The translations under genes were made by a program, and so were the position numbers. Below the pieces are notes generated by a model that had not been told where the DNA came from, did not search any database, and saw only the letters and a list, made by a program, of their open reading frames with translations. A DNA stretch of 61,406 bases from Rhizophagus sp. LPA8_4_AMF (lineage: Eukaryota > Glomeromycota > Glomeromycetes > Glomerales > Glomeraceae): the NCBI GenBank assembly GCA_021464525.1, contig JADRCO010000058.1:1-61406 (forward strand), given 5' to 3'. Positions 22,316 through 36,556 of the stretch are shown here, in pieces (within the stretch, counting starts at the first letter, position 1; the number at the start of each line of letters is the position of its first letter).

Positions 22316-23690
22316 TGTATTATTTATTTTAGTTGTTAATAAATATTTTTTATCTTAAAAATTAGAAGAGACTTTTAAAATATGTTATAGGTTATTTAAA
22401 TTCAAATTTCTATTAATACAAAAACAGATTTTTTTCTTATCATGTCAAAACGATCGAAAAAGAAAAAAAATTTTTTTTTTTTTTACGAAATAAAATTTTG
22501 GAATATATATAGTTTTTATAAATGTAAAAAAATCAATAAATTATAAAATAGGATAGTGTAAAGAAATTAATTTAAAAGGTTAAATTACTAAAGAAAGAAA
22601 TGGGCTGGTGGTGAAATATATACCAGTATATTTCTAAAAAAACCAAAAGAATTTAAGAAGAAAATCTTCCCCAAAGAAAACGTAAACCTTGGACACTAAA
22701 AAAGATATACAAATGATAGCGTATTTATTATTGATATTTTATATTTGTTTTGTCATTGTGTTTGGTGTCTACATGCATTCATATAGCACAATTTAAATAA
22801 GTATTTTACCTAATTGGGAAAGCTTATACAGTTAATATGCATCGAAGTTTCAAATTATTTATTAGGATTTGTTCCAAAATTAGAATATAGTCCACTAATT
22901 CTCTTTAGATATAGCCGTGAAATGATATCTTTTTGAACAAATTATTTGCCAAATAGTTTTTTTTCATTTTCTTGTACATAACAATATAACAATATACGAC
23001 AATTTGCCAACGAAAAGTACAAGTAACACAATCAAAAATCTGTGTGTCATTCACAGATAAGCCAACAAAAAAAAGGAGATATAATGACGTTATAAAATAA
23101 GAAAATAAGGAAACAACAATGAATCACCATTTTTATATAAATAAATTTCTGCGGCTAGATCTAATTCACAATTCACAATACAATATACGGAACTAATACC
23201 TAATTATTATGATAATCTTATTTACTACAGATTTTAAATAGCATATGAAAAATATTTAAGGTTCCACAAAATATACAATAGTTTTATTTATCTCGATAAA
23301 ACAATTAAATCTCGATATATAAAAGAACTAAAAGAACTATGTGTTTTTGACTTAGTTACGCATTTGAAACGCGAGATATTTTACAATTTTTAGGCATAAT
23401 ACCAAGATTGAATGAATTTTTAAGTTCAATATCCCACCATAATGTATAAAATCACGTGTTAATCGTGTTATATTCACACTAATGGACGTTAGCGTAGAAC
23501 TAAAATCAGAAAACATAAATAGTTTTTGTAATTAATTTATCAATTATCGTATATTATCATAAGGTCTTATGTTTTATTTCTAATATAAATGTAATATAAT
23601 TAAAATTACTCATATATTTATTCATTCACTCTTAAAAAAAAAAATTATTTGGTTTTTCTCTTCCTACCATTTTTTCATTATTATTATTAT
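22316..23690. other. Intergenic region, 1.4 kb
   Basis: This stretch separates the start of the disordered-protein gene from the stop of prohibitin 1, both on the minus strand. It is A/T-rich, with a CACGTG at 23453-23458 and no gene or transposon end that I can support. It should hold the promoter of the disordered-protein gene. Confidence 0.5.
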
Positions 23691-24830
23691 TTATACACCT
23701 AAATTTAACAATAAATTAGATCCTCCAGCATGACTGCCAGGTAAATATGTTACGGCACGTGAACCAGACAAGGTTGCAGCGATTTCTTTAGAAGCTTCAA
23801 TACGACGTAATAAAACTAAACCTTCACCAGCTTTATCAAGTGCCTTGGAAATTCTTTCTGCAGCTTCAGCTTCACCTTCTGCACGAATAATTGCTGCTTG
23901 TTTTTCTTGTTCAGCCTAAGTAAACCAATCCAAATTAATTATCGACTACGCAAAATGTCATATAAATAAATAACATCATACCTTTTCTACAACAAATTTG
24001 GCTCTTTCGGCTTCTTGTTGAGCAATTTGCTTTTGTTCAACGGCATTTGTGAATTCATTACCAAAAGTCATATGTGTCTATTAAGGAATAGCCAAATAGG
24101 TCAACAATTTATTCAACAAGTTGTTATACTCGATATTATAGAATAAGATACAATACAATAGAAACATCTTCCAATTCAATATTGAATTCTTTGGATCGTT
24201 TTACAAGGTCCTCGCGTATTTTTGAGGAGACCTTAAAAAAAAATTTCAAAAAAAAGAATTGATAAGACTTAATTATAAAATCGCGTAAATCAAGAAGCAT
24301 AAAATTATAATGCAAAAAAGATTTTTTCTTTTTATTTACCACTTCACGCTGTGTGATCAACTCGCTAGCATCAAATTGAGCAACAACAGATTTCAAAACT
24401 TCATTACCAATAGAAGGCAAAACTCTTTCATCGTAATCCATACCCAACGATTTGTAAATTTCGGATAATTTTTCAACATCAGGTCTATGTAAAACACGTA
24501 AAGTCAAGCTGACCGTCTGCATATCCTTTGATCCGGTTGTTGTAGATATATTGCGAGGTTTCGTACGAATATCATATAGAATAGCACGTTGTAACCAGGG
24601 AAAGAGAAAATGTGTACCCTCACCAATTGGTTTTTCTTTAACCCCTTGAATACGGTCAAAAATCACAGCACGATATCCTCCCTGAACTTATAACATATAA
24701 TATTATTCAATAGATACAAAATAAATAATAATAATAATAAATATTTACCATCATATATACTATATTGGAACAAGCTAGCAGCTGCACCAATTGGAATGGC
24801 AAGTTTAGCAATCTTTTCAAGAAAAGCCAT
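23691..24830 (-). CDS. PHB1: Prohibitin 1
   Basis: Five exons (24830-24749, 24686-24340, 24231-24157, 24077-23982, 23915-23691) encode 274 residues, close to the usual length. The N-terminus [20 protein letters not shown] is the hydrophobic inner-membrane anchor. The SPFH domain follows: [44 protein letters not shown] and [20 protein letters not shown]. The coiled coil ([20 protein letters not shown]) and a conserved SLSGS-like end come last. Prohibitin 1 pairs with prohibitin 2 in ring complexes of the inner mitochondrial membrane that stabilise membrane proteins. All hallmarks are intact. Confidence 0.95.
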
Positions 24831-27315
24831 TGAAATTTCAAAAGATAAAAATTTTTTCTATCAGGATGATGATCAAAGATGTAATTTTAAGTCATGATCG
24901 GCAGTTGTCTATCAAGTAATAAATAACAATTTACATAGGCGACATATAAATCCCACATCTTTTTTTCCCCCAAGACAATAGTGGTCGAATACACAACTTT
25001 TTTTGGTACACCTTCGAAGAATAAATCTTAGTTTCGCCGTAATCTTTTATAGAGGAGTCGTTTTTTACTCAAGAAAAGCATTTAAAATTCGCCAAGAATA
25101 TAAAGCAAATAAGATTTGAATTTATTCCTCTTTGTTGCAAGATATTATGGGTTTACCCGAAGATACCACGAAACTATGAGAGTGTTCTACGCGTCATTCC
25201 TCTAATATTTTTGAGCTAATCTTCTACAGAGTAATATCTTCTGGATTCAATGTATTTTCATAAATTATCGTCACATCTAAAGTTTCCATATTGTAACAAA
25301 AGCAATGTATGATAAATATTCTCTATACTTTATTTGCACATTCGATGCGACAACAAATTATGTTAAGAAACTATTGAAAAGAGAGCCCTTAGAGAAATAA
25401 AAACGTTATTGCTAATGAAAAATTGGTTGATTTTATTTTAAGAAGCTGGAAGCGATATTCGAAACAGATTACACAAAAGTCGAATAAAAAATCTTTAATA
25501 AGACAATAATAACTAGACAGAGGATGTAAGGTTCAACTTGGTTGGTATGTACTCCTAGATTTCACTGCAAAGTCTCTATTATCTACCTTTTAAGCATTTT
25601 GAAATGCATTTCTGGATATTAAAAATGTCATTTCACTAAGAGAAATAAAATGTATTTTGATAATATGACTGAATTATTGTTACGCAGAATAGAGACGAAG
25701 TTTTGGTATCTCCTTTTAAAGCCACATGAAAACACACAATTGGAGTTGTATCGTTTTGCCAAACATTTTAAAATAACCCAATTACAATGTTAAAGATGCT
25801 TAAGAATAAAGACTTATTAACATTTCAAATCATTGGAAACCATCCCACATTATTTTCTACAGATTGAAAAAAAAGTTGAATTAGCGTTTTTGCATAATTC
25901 CACTTACTATATAATTGTTTAACTTGAACAAATATATTCTTCCATTCTAACTGGAAATACTAAAAGGGTGAGATAGGTTGCACTTACCTAAAGATCTCTT
26001 TTAATAACTTAAAGACCTATATCGAAGAATATAGACGATATGTAGCCTATAAAAAATTTTACCCTTTTACGGATCCATTCACGGAAAATGTAATAATTCG
26101 ATAAATTCCGTGATATAAGGTTATTATTTCCGGAAATATAAGCCTTTTACGGAAAAAGATAAAATATAAAAAACGGATCGGCTTTTTTTATAGGGGTAAT
26201 TGATTTATGAATAATAGCAAAACAAGGTTGGGTAATCTTTTTGTTTTAATGATATGCTACTCTAATTATTAATGTGATTAGATTTAAAATTGCTAAAAAA
26301 AGTCATTTATATTTCACCAAATTAGGCATTGTATATGTAATAAAAAATAATTATTCTATGATAACTACTTTGCTTCACATTAGTTACTTTGTTATAGAAA
26401 CAAGTGTTTGATTATAATACTGTGCCAAACTTAAAATACAATCACAGCTACCACAATGGATTAACGAAGAAACAAACCAAGTATAGCATTTAGTCACAAT
26501 CAGGTAGATGAAGTGGTTGACTGTTGTAAATGATGATGTAAATCTTTTAAAGAAATTTTATACACGCAATTAATAAGAGACACCTAAATACTTATGTTTT
26601 TTTAATCTTGCTCAAATGTATCACTGCATTAGAAGAAAAATATTAATGTGAATGCGTTTTTTATAAAGGTCTTGTAATCACGGTTACACGCACATATTAT
26701 CACAGCTTGTCGTTACCGTATATAAATATATTTAACTAACCTTTGGATTAGTTTATTAAATTTTATTTGAACAACAATAATAAATGTTGAACAGTTTATC
26801 CATTTGATATGTAATAAACAAACCAATCCAAATTATAATAAGCATTATTTTTAAATAAGTTAATTAGTATGATCAATATAATCATAATAAAAGATTTTTT
26901 ATAATTAATGAAAAAAAAGATACAAAAAAATTCTAATAAACGCCCTCAATTATATTATTCACAACTTAAATTTTTTAATAAAAGAAATACCGAAAATTTT
27001 CTCAAAATTAAAATCCAAAGTCCTAATCAGAAATAAAGATAAAAAAAAAACTTTTCAAAAAGTAAAATACAAGATTTCCCAATTAATATTCGTAATTGAA
27101 TCATTTCCAACTAATTTTTCTACAAATTAGACTATATAATAAAAAATACATCTTTCATTAAATCGACCAGCGGGAAATATAATAAAATAATTATTTTAAG
27201 AGTTTTTTTGGGGGTAAATTTTATTGTAAATAGATAGTAAATGATTACTGTATTTGAATATATGTAAATTTCTAAATGTTATTAAGTAAAATTAAAGAAG
27301 TAATATTAAATGATT
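24831..27315. other. Intergenic region, 2.5 kb
   Basis: Both neighbours lie on the minus strand, so this is the promoter side of prohibitin 1 and the 3' side of the chitin synthase. No gene was found. At about 26046-26195 a weak inverted pair (CCTATAAAAAA and TTTTTTATAGG) encloses repeats of TTTTACGGA/TCCGT and may be a worn MITE of about 150 bases. The rest is unstructured A/T-rich sequence. Confidence 0.5.
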
Positions 27316-30300
27316 TTAAAGTTTTCCTTGGAGAATCAATTCTATACAATTGTTAATATATTCTTTCTTTGAACTCATGTCCATGCCAAAGGATTGAGAT
27401 AAATCATCGCGAACTTGCTTCTTTGTAATTGACATTAAATTAGCTGTTGATAATATATTTCGAATTCCTTGAAGAATCTCTTCATCTGAGGGGAAATCAC
27501 TGTCTGCATGATCACCTTCTACTAAACTGATGGGTCTTGATCCAGCACCATAAACATCATATTCGCCACGTCCAATACCATACACTGATCCTCTTTGGCT
27601 CATCTCAGCACCAAAGTTAGAGTGTGATCGAGGATAAGGTCTGTTTGGATCATCATATGGAGGTGCGGGTGACCGAGAACGACTTCTTTTACTACGTTCT
27701 TCATAATAATCGCCAGCAACAGATCCAGCGGCAGAACCAGCTTTTTTAGCAGATCGACCACTTCGGTATGTACGATCTGAAGCTCTTGAATGTGCTGATT
27801 CTTGTGATCCTTGCGTACCGACTTCCCAAAGTTCTTGTTCATAATCTGACCATTTCTTTTTAGGTATGCTCTTTGGATCAAATTTTCCTTCATCCGCCAC
27901 TACAAGTTTTTTGCCCTTCTCACCTACAACCAAGCGTGTATTACCCCATGAAAAGTCATCAAAATGCCAAAATGCATAAAGAGGTAAATAGAACGAGAAA
28001 ACAGGCATAGCAAGTATATAAACAATCATCCAACCAACATGTTCCCACTTCCGGCGAAGAATAAATATAATAGCTTGAAGACCATATACGGCAGCTAACA
28101 ACATTAGAGATGTAATTGGAATTGTCGTTGGATCTTTAACAATTGTATATATTAAAAATCCAAGATATGCAACAGTCGCAGGCATAATAAGAGTGGCAAA
28201 CAAATCAATCATGACCACAAAGCGCATAGAGAAACAACAGAAACCACAAAGTTGAGGCAAAAAGACCAATTCCATAAGATTGTGCACGGTAGAGTTAATC
28301 CATCGACGACGTTGTGAGATAAGTACATCCCATTGCTCAGGAGCATAAGTTTTACATTGCGCGTCGGGAACAAATGACATTTTATAATTGGGAAAGTGTT
28401 TCATCATAAGAGTTGTTAAATAACGATCTTCACCAAGATGGAGTAAATTCTTTTTATGAAGAGTGTCAACAACATTTTCGGAGTAATCTTCAATAACTTG
28501 GTTGCTGACCAATAAAGGCTTATGAGTATCGGGTGTACGGACTCTATACATACAGAAACAACCAGGTAAACAAGTAACACTACCGAAGAGTGATTCAAAA
28601 GCTTTTGCAAGATGATGGGATATGTAATATTCATATACTTGAATCATAGTAACCCAAGAATCTTTTTCATTGGCGAGAGTTGTTTCACCACAAAGACCCA
28701 TTACTTTAGTATCGTGCATAAAAGCGGAAACGAGGCGATTCAACGAGTCTGGCATTACTTCTGTGTCAGCGTCAACCATAAGAATATATTCGTAAAAACT
28801 TGGATTAACTCCGATAACATTCTTGATTTGATGATACATTTCCAATTCTAATGGAGTCATTTCAGAATTGAATTGGACCTTGTTTAAAAATCTCATAAGA
28901 ACCATCTGAGAATCACGTTTACCACGATTACCAGGTCGAGATCTTTCACTTGGTTTACCAACTTTAACTACTACTAAATATGGAACAACATGTCCATTAC
29001 ATTCATATAATCCAGAATATACTTTGCCCATATTATGTTGTTTTTCACCTTCACCAAGAGATAGAAAACTAAGAGGTTCAGGATCTAAATTTGGATCAAC
29101 TCCCAAAATATCTAATACAATACGAGGTGTTGGTCTATCATTACCGCTACCGACAATCATACCATCACAAACAATAAATAAAAGTTTGCGTTTATCGTCA
29201 TATCTTAATATGGCCAAAGAATCTAAAGTTTTACGCATAGATTCATCACCTTCAGTATAACAAGGAACTTGACATATAACAAATTTATCATGTTCTTCTG
29301 GTTCTCTTTTTGCGCCCAATTGGAGAGCTGCCAAAAATTTGAAGGCAATAACAGCAACCAATATACCTGAAAATACGAGTAAAATATAATTTGCAAATAA
29401 ACATTGTGGTGAGTTACGATGATCTACTTTTCCAACATAAAAAAGGTTTTTCAAGCAAACTTCTTGACGTTTTCTAGTATCAGCATCAATTTTTAGACTA
29501 TTAAAGCTTTTTGATATATCAAGTCCATTAAAATTTGTGAAAAGGCCAACAATATCAGGAAGCAAAAAATCCAAATTAACACCTGGCACATTTTGACCAT
29601 TTGGGTCTATAGCTCGACGACCACCAGTTACATAAGGTGTTATATCATAAATATTATCATTGATAATAGCAATCTGCCTTTTGTTTTGATCTCTAATCGC
29701 CATTTCTTTGACCATATGTGGTGGTATTGCCATTTGACCTACAAGATAAATTGATCTCATTTTCTTTAAAATTTCTGTAAAGTACCAGTCTGGACGATAA
29801 TCACCAGTAAAATAACGGAAATCGTGATATTTAGCATTTTCATCCTGAGTAGCATTGCCAGTGAAATCGAAAGTTACAGAAGGATCTACATTTCCATCAA
29901 TTCCGTTGCAAAGAGCACTAACTTGAACCGGAAACAAACTAGATGCATCAGAACCGCCATATGCCAAAATTGAATCTGTATCAACTAAATTAGGTGGGTA
30001 ATGACGAGGGGCAAATGTACTCAAAATAAAAACTTCTCCACGAATTGCTACATAAGTACTATCAGGATTGTCTTTAACATTATGTGTTGATAATTCTTCT
30101 GCCGTGAAAATAAAAACTTTCGGACAAATAATTCTGCCCAATCCAGCGAGAATAAATATGACAAAAGCGGAAATAAAAAGAATAACTATGCAAAGTGCAA
30201 CTTTTTCACGCCATGCCATTTGAATGTCTTTTCTTTTCATACCACCACACCAACGTAAGAAGCAAGGAGGAACCCACCACGTAAGGAGCCAAGTAAGAAA

Positions 30301-33064
30301 TACCCACTTCTTACGAGCAGCTGTAGTTTTGCGAGGTTCTTCAGCTTCTTCCAATGCGTCGTCTCCTTCATTTAACATTTTCTTTGCTTCCATTTCTTTG
30401 AACATATTATGTGAAGGTGCGTATACCTCTGAACCATAGGAAGAAACATTATCATCGTATTGACTAAGTGCTTCATCTTGATAGTATTCATCATCGGAAA
30501 AGTTTGAGCGATTATCATCACCAGAAATAAAAGATCTTTGATCAAATCCTCTTGAATAAAGGGGGCGAGGAACATCTAATTCTTTATTTGAAGGTTGAGA
30601 TGATACATCGGCTGTGCTTGTAGCTGCTTTTTTATCTTTCTTTTTACGTTTTTCTTCATTATCTATATTACGAAGATTATCTTCCAAGTTTCGCCATGCA
30701 GTTTCACTCAAATATGTCTGTTAAAATTTGTTTAATTAGCTAATACGTTTATGGTATAGAGAAATATAAAAAAGAACTTTTTCTAAATCAACTAACCTTA
30801 TTTTGACCAACAGCCATATCAGAAATTGACCAACCAAAAATAGTACAAGAAGCTTCACATTTAGCTTTAGGATCTCTTGATTGATCAAGTCCCATTGAAT
30901 CCAAAATAGGCGCATATCTCTCTAAAAATTCTTCATGTGTAAAAGAAATAGTATAATCAAACTGTAATTTCTTTGCAATTTCCGTTAATCCAAATGATTT
31001 TACTTGAGATTGTACAACTTTTGGATCCAATTGGTTAGGGAGCTGTGTGTCATTTGGACGAATACAAAAAACATACCAAGGAGTAGTCTCTTCAAGTGTA
31101 TCACAAAGCTCATCTAAGGCTGATGAAATTTGAGTTGCAACACAAGAAACTTTAGGTTTTGAAGAGATTTCAGGAGTTTCTTGTCCCTTAGTTTCTTGAC
31201 CCTTTTTACGACGCATTGATGGTGCACGCATAGGCTTGACAGATTGTTGAGCTGCAACAATAGTATTATCATTTCGAGGATGAGATTCTGTAGCAACAGC
31301 TTTATCAGTGAACAAACCAACAATAAAACTATTATATGATTCTTCAGCACCACGGAATAGAGAAACAAAATCAGCACTAAGAGTATCAGTGTTCTTCTCA
31401 AGAAATCCTGTGACGTCGTAAGTAACTTGTCCGGCGAAATGTTGAATACCAAAAGTAGGAAGAGCATTCAAACTTTTACCAGTGGGTGTAAAAGAACTAT
31501 GTTCTGAATATTTCTTATTAAAGGCATCTAACATAGTATGATCAGTTTTACGAGAAGATTTGTTAGCTTGATCATTCATAATTGCGATTAATCCTGATGA
31601 TGGATGAGAAATCATTTGAAGACATTCTGAATTATCAAAATAAGCTATATCAGGAACGTTAATTCCTTCACTTGTATACTCTTCTTGACGTGAATCGAAA
31701 ATATGTTTCAAAATAAAATTATGAATCTTTTCATTTGCAAAATTTACACAAAATTGATCAAGTGAATTTGATGTTAAATTTTGAAATCCAGTAAGATCAA
31801 GAAGACCAATGAAACTGGCAAAATCCTCGTTACAAAGTTTTGTGTTAATATATTCTACAATCCAACTAAATAATAAAGAATAGAGTGCTTTTGCCAAATC
31901 ATCGCGTTGAACCGAAGCAGAATCCGCGTCCAAGAATATTGTACACATTTCTTTTTTAATTAATTTGGTTTTATATGTAAGTACATTCTCAAGAGCTTGA
32001 GGATCTACTCCTAAAAAGTCCGCAACTAAATCTAAAACTTCTTGATTTTTTACAAAAGCTGCTTCTCTTTGTTTATTATTAGGATCTTGAGTGAACTGTA
32101 TATTACCTAAATGTAAAATGGCAGCTAAAAGTTGAAACATTTGTGCAACATGTTTCTTATGAAATCCTAAAGACTTTAAAGCTTGTTTCAATTCATTAAA
32201 ATTGTTTGTATCATCTAAATTGGCTCTGGTTCCTTTAGGAATATTAAGATACCGATATTGTGTAGCATCAGTAAGATGAAGATGTGTTTTCTCTTCTTGT
32301 GAAGTTCCAGCGATTAAATAATAAAATATATGAAAATTTCGTTCATTTGGGGGAACTTTAACAAGGCGATTTTTTTCCAAAAGATAATCAAGCGTCTTAG
32401 CTCCAATTAATCTACCACGTTCATTAAATTGAAGTTCGGTATATTTACCGAAGCGGGAAGCATTATTATTAGATATTGTTTTTGCATTACCAAAAGATTC
32501 TAAAATAATTTCTGAAAAAGGGACTTGAGTTTGAACTCTAGATTCTTTTTTGCTGTTCTTGTTATGTGAACTTAAAGCAATTAATTGTTTAACCAAAAGT
32601 TTTCGAGTTTCTGATTTTCCACTACCTGTTTCTCCACTATTATTATTTAAAAATTTAATAAATAAATTAAAATAAGTCTTTTTTTTTTAAAGAAAAAAAT
32701 TGAGTTCTTTTTTTTTGAGAGAATAAACTTACCTTAAGATGATGGACTGATCTTGTCCAGTACGTCTCATATGTAAATAAGCTTGTGAAGCAAGTTGAAA
32801 GGAATGAGGAGGTAAAGAAGCTCTTTGACCTGAAGTATCTTTGTAGTCTGCAACATATTCTTGAACAGTTGAATCACTGAAGATGGGAAGGGTTTTGTAT
32901 GGATTTATTGCTACGAGTGCGGAGTGGTTTATGCGAGTATAAATGTTGTCTTTTTGAAAACGTTCGCGAAGCGTCGAAGATATTGTATCTTGAGATATAT
33001 TTTGTATTGCTGAAAGGTCTGTTTTATCCTCTACCGAAGAAGAGGTATTCTTTTTTTTACCCAT
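27316..33064 (-). CDS. Chitin synthase with N-terminal myosin motor-like domain
   Basis: Three exons (33064-32733, 32636-30797, 30717-27316) encode 1,857 residues. Residues up to about 700 form a myosin motor-like domain with P-loop GETGSGKSE and switch I NNNASRFGKYTELQF. Switch II is altered to LLDLTGFQ. Two membrane helices follow (about 860-917), then a cytochrome b5-like segment, another helix near 1173 and the family 2 glycosyltransferase core. That core has VDADTE (about 1373), LGEDRYL (about 1488) and ISQRRRWINST (about 1525), the UDP-GlcNAc-polymerising signature. Further helices and a C-terminal DEK_C domain (PSDEEILQGIRNILSTANLM) close it. This is the class V/VII architecture of filamentous fungi. 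It makes cell-wall chitin at the plasma membrane, and the motor-like part helps localise it along actin. The first intron splits the P-loop region just before GETGSGKS. Confidence 0.95.
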
Positions 33065-34849
33065 TATATTTGGGCTTTAAAGTGTTCAAAATAAATATTT
33101 TTTTAATTATTATTATTATTATTATTATTTTTAAAATTAATTAAGAATTTTTTTAAATTTTAAATATAATCCTTTTTTTCCTTCCTCTGAACAAAATAAA
33201 AGCGTCAACTTTTGTAATAAAGAAGGGAAGAGGAAAAGAAGGGGGTAAAGGGGGGGAATGGTTGTAGAAGGATTATTATTAGTATTTAAAATATGCAATT
33301 AAAATATTACTTCGAAATTTGTGTATTATGGCAATGTATATCAAGCAGAAATACTTATTAAGGGTAAGGTTCAACAAACAGTTATATGCGACAAATATTA
33401 TAGTTATTTTTAGCTATATCTTGCGGCTGAATTTTTTCTTTAAGCGGGTTCGAAATTAATTTCCTTGTGTACGAATATATTATATGATTACTTGATTATA
33501 TTACACAACCTATTAATCGTACATATAAAGTAACGAGTAAATGGCCGATATTTATCTTAATAATATTATGCACGGATTAATTTTATTTTTTTTTTCCCTT
33601 AAATATAGAAATAAATAGAAAAAAAAAGAAATTTTTTTTTTTTTTTTCTATTAATAAAAGCGAAGGTTACAAACACAATCTATATGAAACTAAATATCAC
33701 AAGGTTAATTGAAATATAAATTAAAATATTGGGGAGTAAAAGAGGAGTAGAAGAAAAGGGTCACGAATTTAAAGATAGAGTGTGTGATACGAAAAATTTC
33801 TCGAACAATAACTTGAATTTAACATTAATTCAAGGCGGTTAATCCTTTTATTCTTTCTACGTGAATTTTGATCATGCAAATAAATATTAACCGTGATTTG
33901 AATTAATTAATATCCTATAAAAAAAATTAAAGCGCACAATTTGGAAATATGATCAAACCGATCAGCCCCCATTTTTAGGTTAGCCGTAAAATAAATTAGA
34001 AATATTAAAAGCCTGTTAAGGCGAAGCAAACTATTCATGTATAGAAATTTTTTTTTGAAGCGGTCATTGCGATTTCGATCTGTCCATTCGGCATGAACCT
34101 TATATAAATAGAAATAAACCTGTTTATTTATGGGTAAGGCAGGATCTTTATTTGATCTTCACCTATTTAAAATAAACATTCTGATCAAAAAAAAGTATTG
34201 ATTTTCAAATGTTTAAGTAATGCGCCACAAAAGTCTCGGCATGATTTGATGCTATGCTATTCAATTCCAGTTTTATCCCACATAATCAAAATTACAATAA
34301 TATAAATAAATTATTTTCAACGCAATCGCGAAGATATTTTTAAGTATTATTAATTAATTCTTAATACTGCACAAATAAATTGGTTATTAAATTTTCCCTT
34401 TTGTATCAAACTGTTTGATGTTTGATTTTTTTTTCTTTTTTTTCGTTAAAATTTTAATGACATCTAAATAGTAAAAGGGTTAAACCTTAAAAACTTGTCC
34501 CGGTTTCTTATAAGTCCAAGCCATAAAACAATATCCGCTCATTTTCGTGTTACGTAACCATCAACTATGACATAACTTATTTTGAAAGTTTTGAAATAAA
34601 AAAATATAAAAAAAATCATATGTAATCTTTCGATAATCATGTTTCAAATTTAGAACATTATTAGTAAAAAGTGTTTCAAATATTATTAACAATAGTTATA
34701 AAAATAATATTAAATTAAAAATAAATTTATTATCTTAAAAAAAAAAAAGTTTGATTGAGATAAAAAAAGTATAACTATATTATTTTTCTTTTATAGAAAA
34801 GAATTAAAATTAGATATTCAAATTCCAAAAATATAAATGCGTCCTTTAT
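33065..34849. other. Intergenic region, 1.8 kb
   Basis: This is the upstream region of the chitin synthase and the downstream side of WDR92. It contains simple repeats (an ATT run near 33105-33129, poly-T near 33635, a purine-rich stretch at 33220-33265) but no gene or clear transposon end. Confidence 0.5.
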
Positions 34850-36395
34850 TCAAATATTAGTAACGATATTCACGCCGATTGTCCCATCAAATGATGTAAA
34901 AACAGTTAATCCAGATTTATTTATATGCCAGTCAACAGAAGCCACAGGTTGTTCGGTTACAGTGGCACTAGTCATCAATTTTAATGACTTATTTTTAATT
35001 TGATATAAGTTAACGGCCCCAGAACTAGTTGATGCCATGAATAAATTTGGCGTTTGGGGAACATGACGTACACTCCAAATTGTTGTGTCATCCTATATTA
35101 TTAACCTAAATTAGTTTTGTATTTTCTTTAAAAAAATGATTCTTTACTTACATGTTTTCCCGTGACTAATGGTTTTAATTTGTCCTCGTCACTGATTTCA
35201 AATACTTCTAAAGTTTTAAGGGAACCCGCAGTTAATCTGTTGAGTTTTGTATATTGACGATCAAATTCTAGAGAAACAACCTAAATCAAAATATATCTTG
35301 TTAATGATTGATAAAAAAATTTCAATTGATTCGAAAATCGTACCCCAGAAGAGATTGTCAATTCTGATAAAGTTGACATTGCTTTTAAATCAAACAATTT
35401 TATTTCACCACTATCATAACCAGCTGCTAATACTCGCTCTTCGTTATTCCACGCGTTTCCTATAATATCACGTCAAATTGTTTATTAATTATATATAAAT
35501 AAGCAATAATAATAATAATAATAATAATAATGTAAAAAAAACATACCGAATGCAACGCACCAAGTATCCCTGGATCCTTTGGCTTCTTCCATTGAATCAA
35601 TTTTAATAACAGGTTGATTTTTCTGCCTGATATCCCATATTTTAACGGTTCCTATACTGAATTCAAATTTAGCAAAAACGCGTCAATTGCATTTAAAAAT
35701 TTCAAAAAGATATACTATAAATAATAACTTACCGTCTCTACTTGCAGTTGCTAATTCTGGTGGTCCGTGTGAAGATGTGATAGATCCACCACATCCGTCA
35801 ATATCGTTAATGATACTCGAATGAGCTTTGATGGAAAACACCGGTGCTTCAGTATATTCAAGATCCCTAGAAAATAAAAATTTTGATTTAAACCATAATT
35901 TCATTAAAAGTATAAATTCAAATAAAAAAATAGTATTTTTTTACCAAAGAGCGAGACGTCCATCAAAATCCCCTGTCGCTAAATGACGAGCATTAAGACT
36001 TGATGCACCAAATGTTCCACACTTTAACGCGCCCCCAGTTTCACGCTATTACATAAAAAAATATTTTAATTTAAAATATAATATTACAAACGCGGACAAG
36101 TTCTAGCTTGTTAGAAAACGTTAGAGAAATCAAGATCTCGTTATTACCTCTTTAACCAACATTAATTCTTGCTCATTAAGTTCATAAACCTGAAACAAAC
36201 CAGTCCCTCTAGGGTGTTGCCCTAAAACCACGAACTTTGCTGAAAAAGGTATCCACTTAACGGCATACGTACTATACAAATTGGAAAATATTTTAGCAAA
36301 AAATTTTAATATTACAGATAATAACTTACAATTTACCCAAATGATAATTTTTTTTTTATGTGAGTAAATATTTCCGGTTTTTTTTGTAATGTCAT
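34850..36395 (-). CDS. WDR92: WDR92/Monad-like WD40 protein
   Basis: Eight exons (36395-36337, 36271-36148, 36045-35945, 35866-35733, 35651-35547, 35459-35344, 35280-35152, 35092-34850) encode 336 residues, a little short of the usual 357. WD40 blades are seen across it. The family-specific segments are [104 protein letters not shown] and [17 protein letters not shown]92 (also called DNAAF10) associates with the R2TP/prefoldin-like co-chaperone and with dynein assembly in ciliated cells. It is head-to-head with the AlkD-like gene, 161 bases apart. All splice junctions keep frame. Confidence 0.92.
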
Positions 36396-36556
36396 TCTTC
36401 TATGGTTAAAGAATTTAAAAAAAGTGAGGGTAAATGGCTAAATGCTTACTGCGGAATTAGATTATCTCGCACTAATCATCTTTCTAAATTGAGAAATAAG
36501 AAATAAATAAAAATGAATGACCAGAAAAATATATTAACATAAAAGAAAGATACACT

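Noticed and set aside
26046-26195. Possible 150-base MITE with CCTATAAAAAA ends
   Set aside because: The inverted ends are short and simple A/T sequence, and no clear target duplication is visible. It is mentioned only within the intergenic note.
33105-33129. ATT run near the chitin synthase start
   Set aside because: It is a simple microsatellite in non-coding DNA with no further structure.
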